Positions 46,666 through 61,600 of a stretch of 64,000 bases of DNA are shown in pieces (the first letter of the stretch is position 1; each line of letters begins with the position of its first letter). Made by a program: the position numbers and the translations under genes. The notes under the pieces were generated by a model. It had not been told where the DNA came from. It was given only the letters and a program-made list of their open reading frames with translations, and searched no databases. Origin of the DNA: Vanilla planifolia (taxonomy: Eukaryota > Streptophyta > Magnoliopsida > Asparagales > Orchidaceae); NCBI GenBank assembly GCA_023846275.1, contig CM043878.1, positions 11,415,501-11,479,500 of the forward strand. The letters are read 5' to 3'.

Positions 46666-49600
46666 GTGCTTAAATTCCTTGAACGATCCTGTAGTATTTA
46701 CTGAAAAAGCATTGTTCTCTATTATTTATCATTATTTAGTGCCGGTTCTATGATTAGCGTTGTTCTGTTTGTTTTCCTGTGGGGATCATTGGAATTTGGA
46801 ATTCTGTTTTTCCATTATTATTAACTGGTAGATACGACCTTGTTCTTGTTCCAGCATATGACCGTGTTAAACTAGAAACGTGATTTCTATGACCTATATT
46901 CGAGCAATGCCCACTTTTCATCCGTCCTTGCCTGTCCCGAATCCCTTATCGCATGAAATCTGCCTCAAGCCTATGCGATAAGCTTCAAATATTAAGTGAA
47001 AATCAAGTTTTTTAGACAATTTTTAGTTTTTTTTTTCTGGATTTAGGCTTTTTGTTTTCATATTAGCACTTCGTAAGGGGGAGACAAATGAGATTATGGG
47101 TTGTTGAAAGGATAATAGGCAGGCATACCAACAAGTCATTAGTGAAGACTTGTCCACTTCTGGATTTAAGATTTTTTTTAATATTAATTTTGTTAGGTAA
47201 CAGATTGAGACAAATATTATTACAATATCTCCATTATGTATGTTTAGTTTTGAGCCCACGTTTGTCTCAATAGGGTTCGGTAAAAAAATATGTATCTTAA
47301 AGATACTCATTAGTCATATATATTGAGTTATGTTCTTTTTTTTCATAGGAATGACATCTAACTTATAGTCTTGGTTCATGACATCTAAGTTATGGGAAAA
47401 GTGAACAACTTAGCAATCATCTGACAATCTTAATGGGATATATTCAGTCTTCAATATGAACACATCACAATACATTTCAATTTTGAATATTGCTATTGCT
47501 TAACATGCAAGATACAACTTTTTTATTTATGGATAATTGATAAGAAGGTCGTTTAGATTCCTTCAAATCCAACAATATAGGACTCTACCTACAAATGCAA
47601 ATGCTCAATGTCTTTTATAGAGAACTTCCTACCAATTTATGACAAATGGTAAGAATAAGAAATGCATGTTACTTGCACTTTAAAGTTGACTTGCCTATGT
47701 AATGATAGGAGGTAACCCATGCTGTATCGTGATAGTAAAAATCTATAAAATGGGATAGCATGGTAAGAGAAAAGCAATATGCATACCTATGCTAGGTCAT
47801 CACACTTAATGGGATATATTCAGTCTTAAATATGCACAAATTACAATACATTGCAATTTTGAATATTGCTGTTGCTTAACATGCAGGATACAACTTTTGT
47901 ATTTATGGATAATTGATAGGAAGGTTATTTAGATTCCATCAAATCCAACAATGTAGGAATCTACTTACATATGCAAATGTTCAATGTCTTTTATAGGAAA
48001 CTTCTTACTAATGATAAATGGTAAGAATAAGAAATGCATGTCACTTGTACTTTAAAGTCGACTTGCTCATGTGATGATGGGAAGTAACCCATGTTGTATC
48101 ATGATAGTGAAAATCTATAAAATGGGATAACATGATAAACGAAGAGCAATATGCATACCTATGATAGGTCATCACACTTAATGGGATATATTTAGTCTTG
48201 AATATGCACACATCATAATACATTACAATTTTGAATATTGTTATTGTTTAACATGCAGGATACAACCTTTGCATTTATGGATAATTGATAGGAAGGTTGT
48301 TTAGATTCCTTCAAATCCAACAATGTAGGAGTCTACCTACATATGGAAATGCTTAGTGTCTTTGATAAGAAACTTCCTACCAACTTATGACAAATGATAA
48401 GGATAAGGAATGCATGTCACTTGCACTTTAAAGACGACTTTTGCCCATGTGATGATGGGAGGTAACCCATGCTGTATCATGATAGTGAACCAAGCCGGGG
48501 TTGAAAGATAGCAATCCGAGGTTTATAAAATGGGATAATATATTAAAAGAATAGCAATATGCATACCTATGATAGGTCGTCACACTTAATGGGATATATT
48601 CAATCTTGAATATGCACACATCACAATACATTGTAATTTTGAATTACAACTTTTGTATTTATGGATAATTGATAGGAAGGTTGTTTAGATTCCTTCAGAT
48701 CCAACCATGTAAGAGTCTACCTACATATGCAAATGCTCAGTATCTTTTATAGGAAACATTTTACCAAATTATGAAAAATGGTAAGGATAAGGAATGCATG
48801 TCACTTGCACTTTAAAGTCGACTTGCCCATGTGATTATGGGAGATAACCCATGCTGTATCATGATAATGGAAATCTATAAAATGGGATAGCATGGTAAAA
48901 GAAGAGCAATATGCATGCCTATGTTAGGTTATCACATTTAATCTCATTCGATACTGCCATGCTTTTCTTTCCAGTTTGAGACCTACTATAACTCTGGAAT
49001 GTTTACTTTTAATGAACCTTTGGAGTTCCCCTTATGTCAAGTATTCCAAGTCCCAAGGATAATTCTATTTACAGTAGCAAAGTACGTGCTTGCCAAGAAT
49101 AATTGAGATCTCGAGCAAAAGTTGTCTCTTTCAAAGAAGAAAACTCATGAGACTCTCATTAATAATGCATGGACAATGAACAATTCACAAATATTCTTGG
49201 GAGATTAGATCAAATTAGTAGGTGATCCCATCTCTTTTAATTTAAAATTTGGTCATAGCCCAAATTTTATTAGCCAATTATAATTTAGTTGCAAAACTTG
49301 TCATCCTTTGAGAGGATAGCACTGAAATCAAGTAGGAATTACATTTTCAAGTGTTTATTCTTTGACAAGCTTTGTATCTGTCACGACCACTAATTGCCTT
49401 TGAAATGTTAATTAATTTTAATAGAGAATAAAGATGAGAGTAAAAAGCTATATTTGTTAGGAAGTGATTCTCTTTTGAGTTCTAAAGGATCTCAATGTTT
49501 TAGTTGCAAACATTTTATGTTTCTTAGTAAGGAAATTTTTTGATGTGGACTATCTTATATTCACCTTTAGTGAATTTCATTAGTTTATTCTATTTGTCAA

Positions 49601-52600
49601 TTATAGATTTTTCTTCTTTGAGTCACCTTTAGTTTTATATTCCTTGAGGTTTTCATAGCTTCGTATCCTTTTATTAAAGGAGCAAAAAGTTTGCTCGAGA
49701 CTATTGTGGCCTCATGACCACCTATTGGTGGAGAAGGATTGCTTTAGGCTCCTTTGGCATCACGTCTCTCTTATGAAGAAGAAACAAAGTTCAACAAAAA
49801 AATGCTAACCCCTCGAAAATTTTCAAATTTCTTGAGAGGTCCTTCATCGAGATTCTTCCATGAGATTGTGTCACGGAGATGGTAGGTGTTTAAGACATGC
49901 TTATGAAATATCAAAGTCAACAAAGCAGAGTTGAATATGAGACTTGTTTGTATTACCTCATACTTAGTAAAGGCATAAATACCCTTGTGTTAAATCTAGA
50001 TAAATGCAACGAGAAGTCATGTAAATTAGCAATTAGGAAATCAAATTCAACTCTTGATTTCTCCAAGTTGGCTAATTCTTATCATTTTCTCTCTTTAGTT
50101 ATCATTTCTCTAAGAATTTCTCCTTTTTTTTGTCTAATGCAAAATTTTCAAATAATTCCAATTTTTGAGATAATTTAGAGTGGAATTCCACAAAATTGTA
50201 AAAGTTTTGAAGTAATCTACATTGATGATTCACTAAAGAGAGAATTTATGATTGGTATACTTATCATATTATTTTAGCATCATAGCAATTCAATTGTTGT
50301 TGGAACTAAGAATAAGGTTGCTAAGGAGCAATTAGTGAAAGGAAAATAGAAGATTAGAAAGAAATCTATTATGACATAAGAATAAGAAAACCATAAGAAG
50401 AACCTAGAGCTTCATATAACACAATCGACAAAATAGTTTTGAATGACAAATTGTGCAATGGGATGTCCCTCTTTGTTGAGCACTTCTCTTATTCCAACAC
50501 CTAATGCATTGTAACACCTAAAGTATGAACAACTCTTCGTGATCAAACTCTTAGATTCCTCATTTGATTTCTTAATTGCATTGACCTCCAAGTGTCTTCA
50601 GCTGTCAGCATGATGTGCTTGGCATAGTTGTAATGCATGCTTAAATCCAAGCTTTAATGCCAAACTTTGATGCTATATTGTGTTTTATCTTTCGTAGATA
50701 TGCAATTTCTAATCACTTGGCTCAATGATTTACATGAGATGGAATAAGAACAATGCATTTGTGGATGATTCATATTAAATGAAGTATGTGATTATTACAT
50801 TGAGCATTTCTTAAATTGGGAAGACAAGGGAACTTATTAACCCTAAGCATTATTACGCTTGAATCCCTAACTATTAGAAGCAGGTTTTTTAACCATGCGA
50901 CAACCATATTATGTAATAAACAATATGAGCCATATTTCAAGGATAGTTGCTAGGTTATTGAGAATATATATTATGATAGAAACGAAAATACAATTGTGAC
51001 ACTCAAGATCAAACATAACGGGGGTGATCATTGCGTAATGTCCTAATGATTTGGATTATTGAGCAAGAAGCTGCTTTTAGAAGGCTTCTAAGTGAAGCGG
51101 TATTAGGACGAATAGTCGCACATCTAAAATAGAAAAAATAATTATGAGTTATATTTGTAAGAACATTACCTTAATATGTCAATGCATTTTTTCGTAAAAA
51201 CTTGTTTTAGTTATTATGAAATGGTTAAAGGAGGACAATATGTCGATATGCATCATAACAAGGTGATATTAGAGTGGTATTTTTCATAGTATGATTTAGT
51301 TCGAGGATGAACCGAAGGAAGATAATTGTTTTTTGATTCCTAAGATTAAAGAGGGTGGAAAGTGATTGTTGGGCGATATCTTAATAAGTAAAATCATAAG
51401 ATAAAAAGTGGCTTTTGACATGTTTTTAGGTGGAGGGATACATAGATCAAGAATCTTATATAAAAATGAAGAGAGTAATTTAAGGCTATGTATGTAACAT
51501 TATAGACTTACAATGTTGACATGTCTTTTAGGATAAATCCCCTTTGGTAGAAATGGGGCTATCGGGGGTGGGGTGGGGAATACCTTGATACAGTAAGGCT
51601 GATTTATGATAGTAATATACTTTTTAAGCACATGTAATAATAAACATGGATGCCAATGTTAAAGTATATCACTTCTGAATGTAATTCTATAGCAACTGCT
51701 ATCGAAAATTAAGCAAAATGTATTAAGTCCTCAAGCGGTTTGTCCAAAATCTAAAGCAATGTGTATCCAAACTAAAAACCAGTAGTAAAGCCATCTTAAT
51801 TGGAAACAAAGGGATACGAAACTTAAATGTCCTATAGCTAGGTGATTGAATCCAAATGTGTAGTTGCATGTCGCCAAAGAGAATGGTGATACTGATCAAT
51901 ATGAGAACATTACAAGAGAGTGAAGATAAGGTGCATTACGTGCGATATACTACATCTTGGCTATATAATATGGTGGGTTATATGCATAAGATACAATGCC
52001 TAAATAGATGTTTATATCATTTCTAGCATATCTAATATCTTATTATAAATTGAAGATGACATATCCATACTTAGATCTAGTGATTTTAATTGCTAATAAA
52101 GAACTCTTGCAAGGCTCTAAAGAACTCCACTTGTGTCAAATATAACCAAATTTAATACAAGTTTACTTGACTTGACACCGTTAAACTAAAGGCTAACAAA
52201 TTAACTAAAAAATCATTTAATGTATGAAGGCCTTTCAATTATTAGGCTATATATTTAACTTGCAACGTCAAGGAAATATTTCTTATATATTCTTGTCATT
52301 ACTAATGTCATACTATCTTGTATTGCTCTCTTTGGTCTAAAATGATCTTTATATAGTTTTCTCTAGACGTGTCTCGAAAAATTAACAAAATTGTAATAAT
52401 TTTTCATTTTATATCTTTCCATCTCCTTTGAGATTATTAATATATGAGTAGGTTCATAAGGTTCAACTTGTATTGATATGTTTTTGTTCGTTTGCTTAAA
52501 TTGAGTTGTTATGAGACCATTACATCTAAATTAGAAATGAGTATATAATTAACAACTATGACATGTAATGCATATTGTTTGGTTAGATAGTTTAAGTAGC

Positions 52601-55600
52601 ATAATAAAGCATCTTATTTAATTGTATAAATTAAAATATTTCTAATGTAGTCAAAATTTCCTTGCACATATATACCTTTCATTGTACTATTTCAAAAGAT
52701 AAATTCACTACAAGAATTTAATGTGTATGATATGTGGAGTAGCTTATATGAACATCATTTGCTTATATCTTTATTAGAATACAATACATCATGCATAATT
52801 TCTACAACTGATCTACAATAAGATTTTGTTTGGGTTGATTTTCAGTACTCTTTGATGTGTTTTAGTGATTTTGTTACGAATTAGTTTTAGGATATAGGAA
52901 GTCTATCAAAGGATCTTATGCATGTAATTGTAGAGTCTTGCTTTACCGATAAAATTTTCTACCTTTGTGCTTTTGTAGTTCTTTGCTTTTATGTTAGTCG
53001 GGTAGTTCTTTGGAAGGTTCATTATTTCCTCAGTGGGACACAACTTGGAGCCTTGATATGCGTGTTTGCAAACAAGTTTGAATCTGTTCTTATCAATGAT
53101 ATTTTATCAATTGTGCTCTTAGAAGTCTTAATTCAATCCACATGTATTGTATTACCTCAGCCAACCATTATGTCCTTGCATAAGAACATCTAGAGCATTA
53201 TTTGTTCTTTTGAATCAAAATCTAGGCTATCATTTAGTAACTTCGATTACACCATGTCATCTTAAGTTTCAAGATGACATTTGTTTACTAGCTTTCAGTT
53301 GGTTCATCATTGCAAATTTTAATATGAAATGCTCCTTTAACAATTCATCTATCAACTAACTAGCGAAGGTATTGTTTGTGACTCAAACTAATATCATTCC
53401 TTATCTAGTAACATGCCTTTACAGCTTTAAGTTTCTATAAATGTATTATAATAACATTACTATTGTTTGACTATTTGTCCTGCTCCGTTGCTAGAAGATA
53501 TCCCTAAGCCAAACTTCTCGATCTATCTTTTTTCTAGTCAATTACCTTAAATCATTCCCCATTCTTATGGTTTAGTGATTAGATAACTTTTTATTTTATT
53601 ATGGTGATTGCTAGTGGCATTAATTAATACTTAGTAAATGAGACAAATCAGCTTATATTTTTCCACATGCTTGTTTGTAGCTTCTGTTTTTAAAGATTTG
53701 TTGAAAACTCATACTAGGGAAGATTATATTGACTTGAGCTCTTTAAGAGAATGTAATAATTTGTGTATTGCACCCATGATTTGACATATATGCGGGTGAA
53801 GGAATTCAAGAGTGCTTACATTATAAATTCAGCTCCAATGACTTGAAATGGTTGAGATAACAAAATGTCATATTTACTTGCATCATGTGCACAATTCCCA
53901 TTTCAAAAAATCTTGTTTTTGTTCAGCTTCTGCATTTTATTTACTTGTAAAGGATATTTTCCCATATTGTCTTTATTCTTTAGCCTTTTCCTTCTATACT
54001 AAGTGTCAAAGTATTTTTTCACAGAGCCTCCCAATGACTCAAAGTTTGTTCCATTGACTGTTGATGATCCAGTGTTTGGTCCACCAGTAAGTTGTAGAAT
54101 TTCTGCAAGTCTTTGTTGATTTCTTTTGAAGATTAGCATGTGAAAGCTTAATAACTTCTTGTTTCCATACTATTCATGTCATGTAGCATTATTCTAGAAA
54201 AACTATATGTTTTTATGATAACAATATATATAAGTTTGGATTGGTATTTTCATGAGTGAGCCTCATATAAATTGTTAAATTTTCTTGGATAAAATCTTAT
54301 ACTGAGGGTTGGGGGTTAGACTCTATCAGGGTTTGAGTCAACTTGGCTCTTGCTACCAAAGCGCTCATCACTATGGTTTTTCGTAATCCATTTGTCTTTC
54401 ATTGGTAAGTTTATTCTAGTTCCTCTTTGAGATCATTCTCTTAGGCGAGTGCTCCATTATTTCCCCAAACCTGTGATGAGGAATCAGGGGATGATGCATA
54501 GCCTCTTGCTGACCCTCTCTTTCCATCTGCCCGCTGGACTGCCTGTGTGGTTTCTACCTCTTCTCAAAATCACATGGCACTTTAGGTACCGCGTACGGCT
54601 GTGTGGTGGTTCACTAGGATGCTCTCTCTAGGGCATTTGGTTCTGTGATGGTTAACTCTCATGTGAGTGTTGGGTAGCATCGACTTTCCCACCTTCCATC
54701 CCCTCTGCGTTCTTCTCTGCATCCTACTTCTTATGGCCATAAACACACACCATGTTGACATTGTCTAGTAGAAACAATGGATTGCTCTCATGTTCATCAG
54801 CACAGTTTTATCTTTCTGAGAAACTCATGCATAGTTTCCTCTTTGATACTGCTTGAACTTTTGTTAGATTCTAAATTGGCTCTATAGTAAGATGTTCTAT
54901 TTTAATGTCCTCTTGAAAACTTGACTAAACATTTAGTATTTCCAATTATATGCTGTGTTGAATTATTTTTCTTGACCTTTCAAATAACCTTTCCACAAAA
55001 AACCTTGCAACTTTAATAGTTCCTCATCAAATGTATACAAGAATTTGTGGAAATTGTGCTTTTCTTTATAGCCCAAGAACTTGATGCTCAAGGCAACATT
55101 CGTCATATCTTCAAGTGAGATGAGTAATGTTGGGAAGCAAGGTGGGGAAGCAAGAAGGGGTGATGTTGCATATCAATTGGAGCGAATGTGAGCAAATAGG
55201 GAGAAGGGCATCCAGGGAGAAATGCTCGATACAGGAGATGCTGATAGGATGAGAGATGCCTGCCCTATTTAGTGGGCTCAGTAGGATCTTTTGAGCCTCA
55301 TCCATGGAAGCAGGTGCTCAACGAAGAATTTGGAAATTAGTTAGGTTTTCGCAGCTGCACTAGATTTTGTTGAGTCTGGAGATAGTGGGTTTATTTTGTC
55401 TATTGTTTTGGGTCACAATTTATTGGTTATCTTGATTTGAATTTTATTGTTAAGGTCATGTACTGTGAGGTGTGTTATTGTAGAGTTTTTGTGTATGTTA
55501 TAATTGCACGGGCTTATTTTGTGATTATATATATATTGTAAAATTTCACAGCATCTAGGGGTTACAATGCTAAAATTCATGCTAAGGGTTTTACCTTTTC

Positions 55601-58600
55601 ATTCCCTGTTTTAGACATCCTTGGGTGTTGTTTTTGGTCTCTGGTTTGTTTATTAATCCTACTTAGGATGCCTTTCTTTTTGTAACCTGACCCCCACCTC
55701 CTTTTGTGGCTAATATTTTCTTGATATACCGTGTTATGCCCTTATCCCTTTTCAAAAAAAAAAAATCTTATTATTGAGATATCTGTGATAATCTGCATAT
55801 TCTTCTAGAAAATGAAGGAAAAAAATATTTCCTTTAGCATTTATGACATGAATGCAAACAAGTGCTCCTTTAACTTGTGGATGAAAAGCATAAAATTATT
55901 GTAACATTTAGCACATGATTTTGGTTGATGTTAAATTATAATTGGTATGTTTGTTTGTTCTGTATAACATATTAATTTGACTTATACTTCTAGAGTTCTT
56001 GCTTTGATATAGAAAAAATTCCTTTCTGTAGGCTTTACTTCTGATGGGATTCGATGTAGCTGAAACAAATGAGGTATTGCTTTTTACTTGTTCTAAATAT
56101 ACCTCTCACTAATCTGTATTAGCTGTTACCTTTTTTTAGACGATAAAGGGGAAGTTAGTACTTGGGATTGCTTCTTTGTGGTGGAACAACAATTCCAGGA
56201 TCTTTATCTAAAATAAATGAATTGAGATATTTTACTTTGGTGAGGGTAATGTTGGGTGAAAGTTTACTGCTTTAATTTTCCATAACTTTCATTTTGTTCA
56301 AATTTATCTTTAACAATAACTAGAGGTTCAAAAATGCTTTCACGTTGATTCTTTCAAACTAGATGGAGCATCAGTGTACTAAAAATTTTACCTGACCTTG
56401 AACTTGTCACACAGATACAGGAATTCTTGAAGGACATTGATGGAGAATTTTTGAAGGTTCTCTATTATTATTCTTTTCCACTAAAGCATGCAGAACATAG
56501 CCATTATACTGGAATGTTATAACTCTGCGTTCTTTGACTTTTTTCATCTTCAGGTTAAAGTCTTATGGTATTGGAATGCTTACTTTTTATTGACATATTT
56601 AATATTTTTATATGGCCCCTTTTCTTTTAAGATTTGCATTGCTTTAGAATTTGGTCTTGTACTCAGAATTCAAAATGTTTTTAGTCATTCAAACATGGTC
56701 CTTTATTGAATTTTCTATCATTTAATGTTCTTGTTTGTGTTCCTTGTTACATTTATGTGTATGTTTGTGGATAGACTAGGCGAAGTAAATTAGAAAAATG
56801 TCATTTGTCAATCATCTGCCTTTTCTAATAGTTTTGATATTGCTTGGCATGGACATTGGAATGGCAACACAGATGCATACTCATTATAACCATATCGGCT
56901 ACTGTGATCCACAAGATTGTAGGAAACTCATCTGTCCCTTTACTTTGTGTTTGTTGGAATTTAGGTTTCAACATTTTCAAACTATTTTATTTACTTGGTT
57001 GTTTGTTTTCAGATGACTGATTGATGCATATTTTAAATTTAAGTTCATGGACACTCAAATTGTTGAAATTTTCACAGGTAAACATTGTGGCATCATCAAT
57101 AACAATTGATAGCAATAATTGGATGCTAAAAGATCTTTTAATAAACCCATCTTTTGGATTATGATGGCTGTGAAAATTTTTTTTCCTGTATAAGTGGTCC
57201 TTTCTTTGTTAGATTTTCTTCAATCATTCCATGATTTGGAGATTGATGCAGTTATCAGATCATATTTTTACTCATCATTACACTTAATTTTTTCTCTCTG
57301 ATCTTTATAGTTGTGTTATTAAGAATATGATGTGCACCTTTAACAGGCCTTCTTTTTGTTGTAACTTCTTCTTACAGAAGAACTCAATGCTGCTACAAAC
57401 GATATAGAGAGAATACATTGAACAAAGAAAAGATATAGAGAAAAATATCTTTGTTAATGTTTTACAAGCAACTATGCAAAAGCTAAACACCCAAAACCCT
57501 TATTTCGCAACATGTATTTTCATAACCCTCAAGGACTCGAGCAATGTCTTGAATAATAGTTTTATGCATTGGAATGGATGATCTGAATAATCACCTTGGG
57601 GTGCCTTTTATATTTACAAGGTTTCTAGAACAAATTTGATGTAAAATGCTTAAATCTATCTCTAATTGATATCCTAATCAATTATCAAAATTCCTAGATA
57701 CAAGAGAGAAGTCATCTATTTCATTTAATCCTCCATATCCCTTTAAGTTGAGTAGAATGGAGTCAAATCTAATTTAAATTTAATGCTCATCTCAAAAGAT
57801 TCAAACTCGTAACTTTTTTCATGTCAATTTTTCAAAATTTTGAATTTGAATTTGGTTTGAACATCTTGATTGGATGCTCCAATTGCATGACAAAAATATC
57901 TCAAAAATGCTTTTGGCATCCTCAAATTTTGATCCAAAGGGTCGAGCAATTATATCACAAAATTGGATGGTTTTTAAGGCTATTCTAATGGTTCTACCAA
58001 AATATCTAGTAGTCACTTTGGTTCTTTTGATCAGGCTACTTCAAGTTGTTTTATATTGTTTAGTTTGATTGCATCACCTTGGATTTTTGATTGGTTTCTT
58101 TTCATCTTCCATCATTTCAATCTGGATTGATCCTCTGATCAAATGGTCCATATTTAAAGAAGTGAATTCTATAGAATACTCAATATCATCTTTTCACTTC
58201 CTTTGGTCTTAAGCTCCAACCAGTGATAGCATTCACCTTGTTGGCTTCTCTTTTAAGGATGGCATATTCAAGTGAATGTCCTCCTGCATTTCAATGCTTT
58301 TTTCTTTTTTGTGAATGATAGTACACAACTTGTCCACATGTATTGATTGTTAAAAGGCACATAATTAGGAGCAAAAGGTATTACATCGCATACCATGTCA
58401 TCTGTATCCTTTTGAGTGTTGGCCAATCTTGAAATTTACACAGTTATGGATCCATTGCAAGGCATAAGGATGAGGATATAGCATTGTCTCCAAACTAAGC
58501 TTGTTGCTAATAGATTCCTTTGACATTCAAGCATAAAGGATGGCTTCCATGACCTTCTTCTTCATCTAGATCCAAAGAGCAAATTACTTTTCACTTGGGT

Positions 58601-61600
58601 TAGTATCTGATCCATGTCCCTATCTTTTGAGAGTTGTACTCCATTTTGATGAGGATTTGGAAAAGAGGTTTTCTTGAAGCTGGAGTGTGGAAAAATGGTG
58701 GTTAGTTGAAAAAAAAAAACTGATGCAGTGACAATGCTGCCACAAGATATGTGCAGTCCTTTGAACTCTTCGTCAATTGTCCCTGATTAACTCTTCTTTC
58801 CCAAAAGTTTATGGATGAGCATTGAAGGTCAAGTTAAAAAAGAAGAAAATAAAAACAATTGCAAACAGATGAAATAAAATAGCTAGACTAAAACTTTGAA
58901 GATGATATCATTAGGTGACATGCATCGTGTGGATTCTATGTAGGCCATCTGCTCCTCTTCTTCATTCTTTGATCATCTTCTAGTTCAGTCATCTTTCTAC
59001 TTTTCAATAGTACCATTGATCTGTATCTTATCTAATGCCTCCAAGAGTGTGATCTCAATGTTGATGACGGTTGAGACATGCTTGATTGATGAAGTGATTT
59101 ATTAAAAAACTAATGGCAAGCACTTTCTATTCATGAGGAAAAAGATGATAAATTAGGGAAAATAGTAAACACCAAAACCAATGAGAAACACATAAGAAAA
59201 ATATTGAGGCATTCAAACTTATTAAAGGAAAACTATTAAAATACTTTAGCATGAATCTTGATAGAGATCCTTTTGCCCCTCTAAACCTCTCAAGCAATTT
59301 CTAGTCCTATAGCTTTTAACTCACCTAAGGATCCCTCTTAGGTTCTCCCAAGGCACTCACAATATTTCCTTTGAATTCATGATCTTTGCTCATAATTGGA
59401 TCTTGTAATGTCTACTTCTATGTCACTTCAAAATATAAACATTCTATTTCTGAGATGTTCTTTTTCTCTATAAAAATTCTATTTGTGGACCTCATAAGGG
59501 TTGCTCTCTTTTTGAATCCTACCAAGCATCATCCATTTGCTCGATTTACCAGATTTTATTCACTGTATTAGATTCATGAGATTCCTTTCTTTCAAAATTT
59601 ATTTTTGTTTGTCTGTTAGATTACAATTATAGATATCCCTTGCTAATTCAAATAGCCCCTATCTTATTAAAAAGTGGAGGAGATAGGCATAAATCCTCAC
59701 ATAAAGCTCTTGAAATTTGTCTTGTAATCCCTTGGATTTAGATTAGCGACCTTTATCGTATATGATAAGATCCAAATGTGAAAATTGATGTTATATCAAA
59801 CTGTTTTTATTCTAATATTCACTATCTTAAGATTCGATAGTTTGATTGAAAAATCAGATCATCCAATAAACAATATTTTGCATAATTTCTCTTCTTTGAA
59901 GTTGCATCCTCAGAGTTACGTTTTTATATGAATCGAACCCTACATCGAACTTTGTATACACATAATTATAATTATGCATGTATAGTTTGTGCATGCATGA
60001 TGCCACCTATATATGAATTTATTTGTGTTTTGCTTATACGTGCCTTCCTTGCATGTACACATGTTTGTTTGTAGTTGCATTGCTACATCTTTTTAGACTG
60101 AACATGTCTTTTATGCATTTTTCTCTTCAACAAAATCAATTCATAAATGAATTGTGCACTCTTGTATTCTCACTTTACACTTCTTATTTACATTAACTTG
60201 CCTAACCATTATGTAGGTGCATCATTCTCTTAATATTGTATAGAATCCCCTTTACAAAAATTTTGGGCTGTGTCCTACATATTTTCTAGTTTGTATGATC
60301 TTTATCTCATGCCCTTATTGTTGATCCTCTGATCATGGGCCTTTTCAACTAAGGATGGTCTCACTCTCATGAATTGTCATATATTGTTAACTCTGTCAAC
60401 TTGTACAATTATCCTTTTGTTAGAAGTGATTTTGTGCTCCATTCTTTGCACTCTAGTATCCAAGCTTGACAACAATAATATCTATTTTGGTATGCTCGTG
60501 TTTAACTAGTTCGATGAGCAAACAAGTTGTGGCAATATGTAGATGATTCCCTCCTTTTCTCGTCCCTATTTCTTGAAGGATTTAATCAACCTACTCCTAC
60601 TTATGTGAACATCTTCACTAAGGCTTTGCCTTTACAAAGATTTTACTTTCTTTGCTCTAAGGTTTCTCTTCGCTTCCTTAGCCAAGGTTCTATTGCAACA
60701 GCAATTTAAGGAGGTCCTCTTGTCTACACTATAGTCTTTTCTACTTGTAGATGTAAATATACATTTAATTAAATGAAACTTGAGCAGGCATTTCTGTCAA
60801 TTAATACCCAATAATGAGACTGCACTTGCTTGTATATGCACTTGCTTATGAAATACCCATAAATTTTATTCTTTTGATTTTAATTGCAACAGATCATTCA
60901 CTGTACAGAGGATATGTTGGCTCAATCAATTTGGGATGCAGTACACTGTGAACAGCCCAACTTAAAAGATGTGAAGGTTGCTTAACTATATTTTGTATAT
61001 TTTATATCATGCTCAACTTTTGTGTAGAGGATATGTTAGGGTTGTTGTTTTCATGTGGATTAGAAGTGATAGGAGCTTGATCGGTTGTCTAAATAGATGA
61101 CTATAAAAGATTGAGGTAGTTGTCAAAGTAGGTTGAGCAAGGAAAGAATTGAATTAAGCACATAACATGTTTATCATACTTGAATTACCCCTCTTCCTTA
61201 CCTCCATGTTTTGAGTTCCTTGAAACCTCATCACATTTTAGTCTTTCTTCATTCAACTTGTTTATTCTTTCTCCAAATTGAGTGAGGTTCAACAATCCTA
61301 GCTTTTTGTACCATTACCAACCCATGATTCTCCTAGTTTCAAGTTGTTCATAACCACTATATCCCTAAGGAGACTTCGTGACTACCATGTATCACCAGTC
61401 CCATATAGACCACTTTCGAGTGGGAGCAAGGCCACTTGAAGGAAGCTCTCGGATTGGACCCATGATGAAACAAAGTCAACTAAAGTACCTACTCGAGTGG
61501 AGAGAAAACTCTCAGAGAACTTGAACTTGTGAAGGTTTGGAAAAATCTTGGCTCATGTTATTGGTCTTTTAGGGGCTATGTTTGCAAAAGATTTACTAAG

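Noticed and set aside
47431-48940. CRISPR-like or promoter array
   Set aside because: Units are about 375 bp and similar along their full length, with no short repeat/unique spacer pattern. It is an ordinary tandem array in plant DNA.
56554-56709. Possible exon after tcttcag at 56553
   Set aside because: Exon 4 joined to the exon at 60893 gives the conserved FLK|IIHCTEDM reading in frame. This alternative adds unrelated sequence and a stop.
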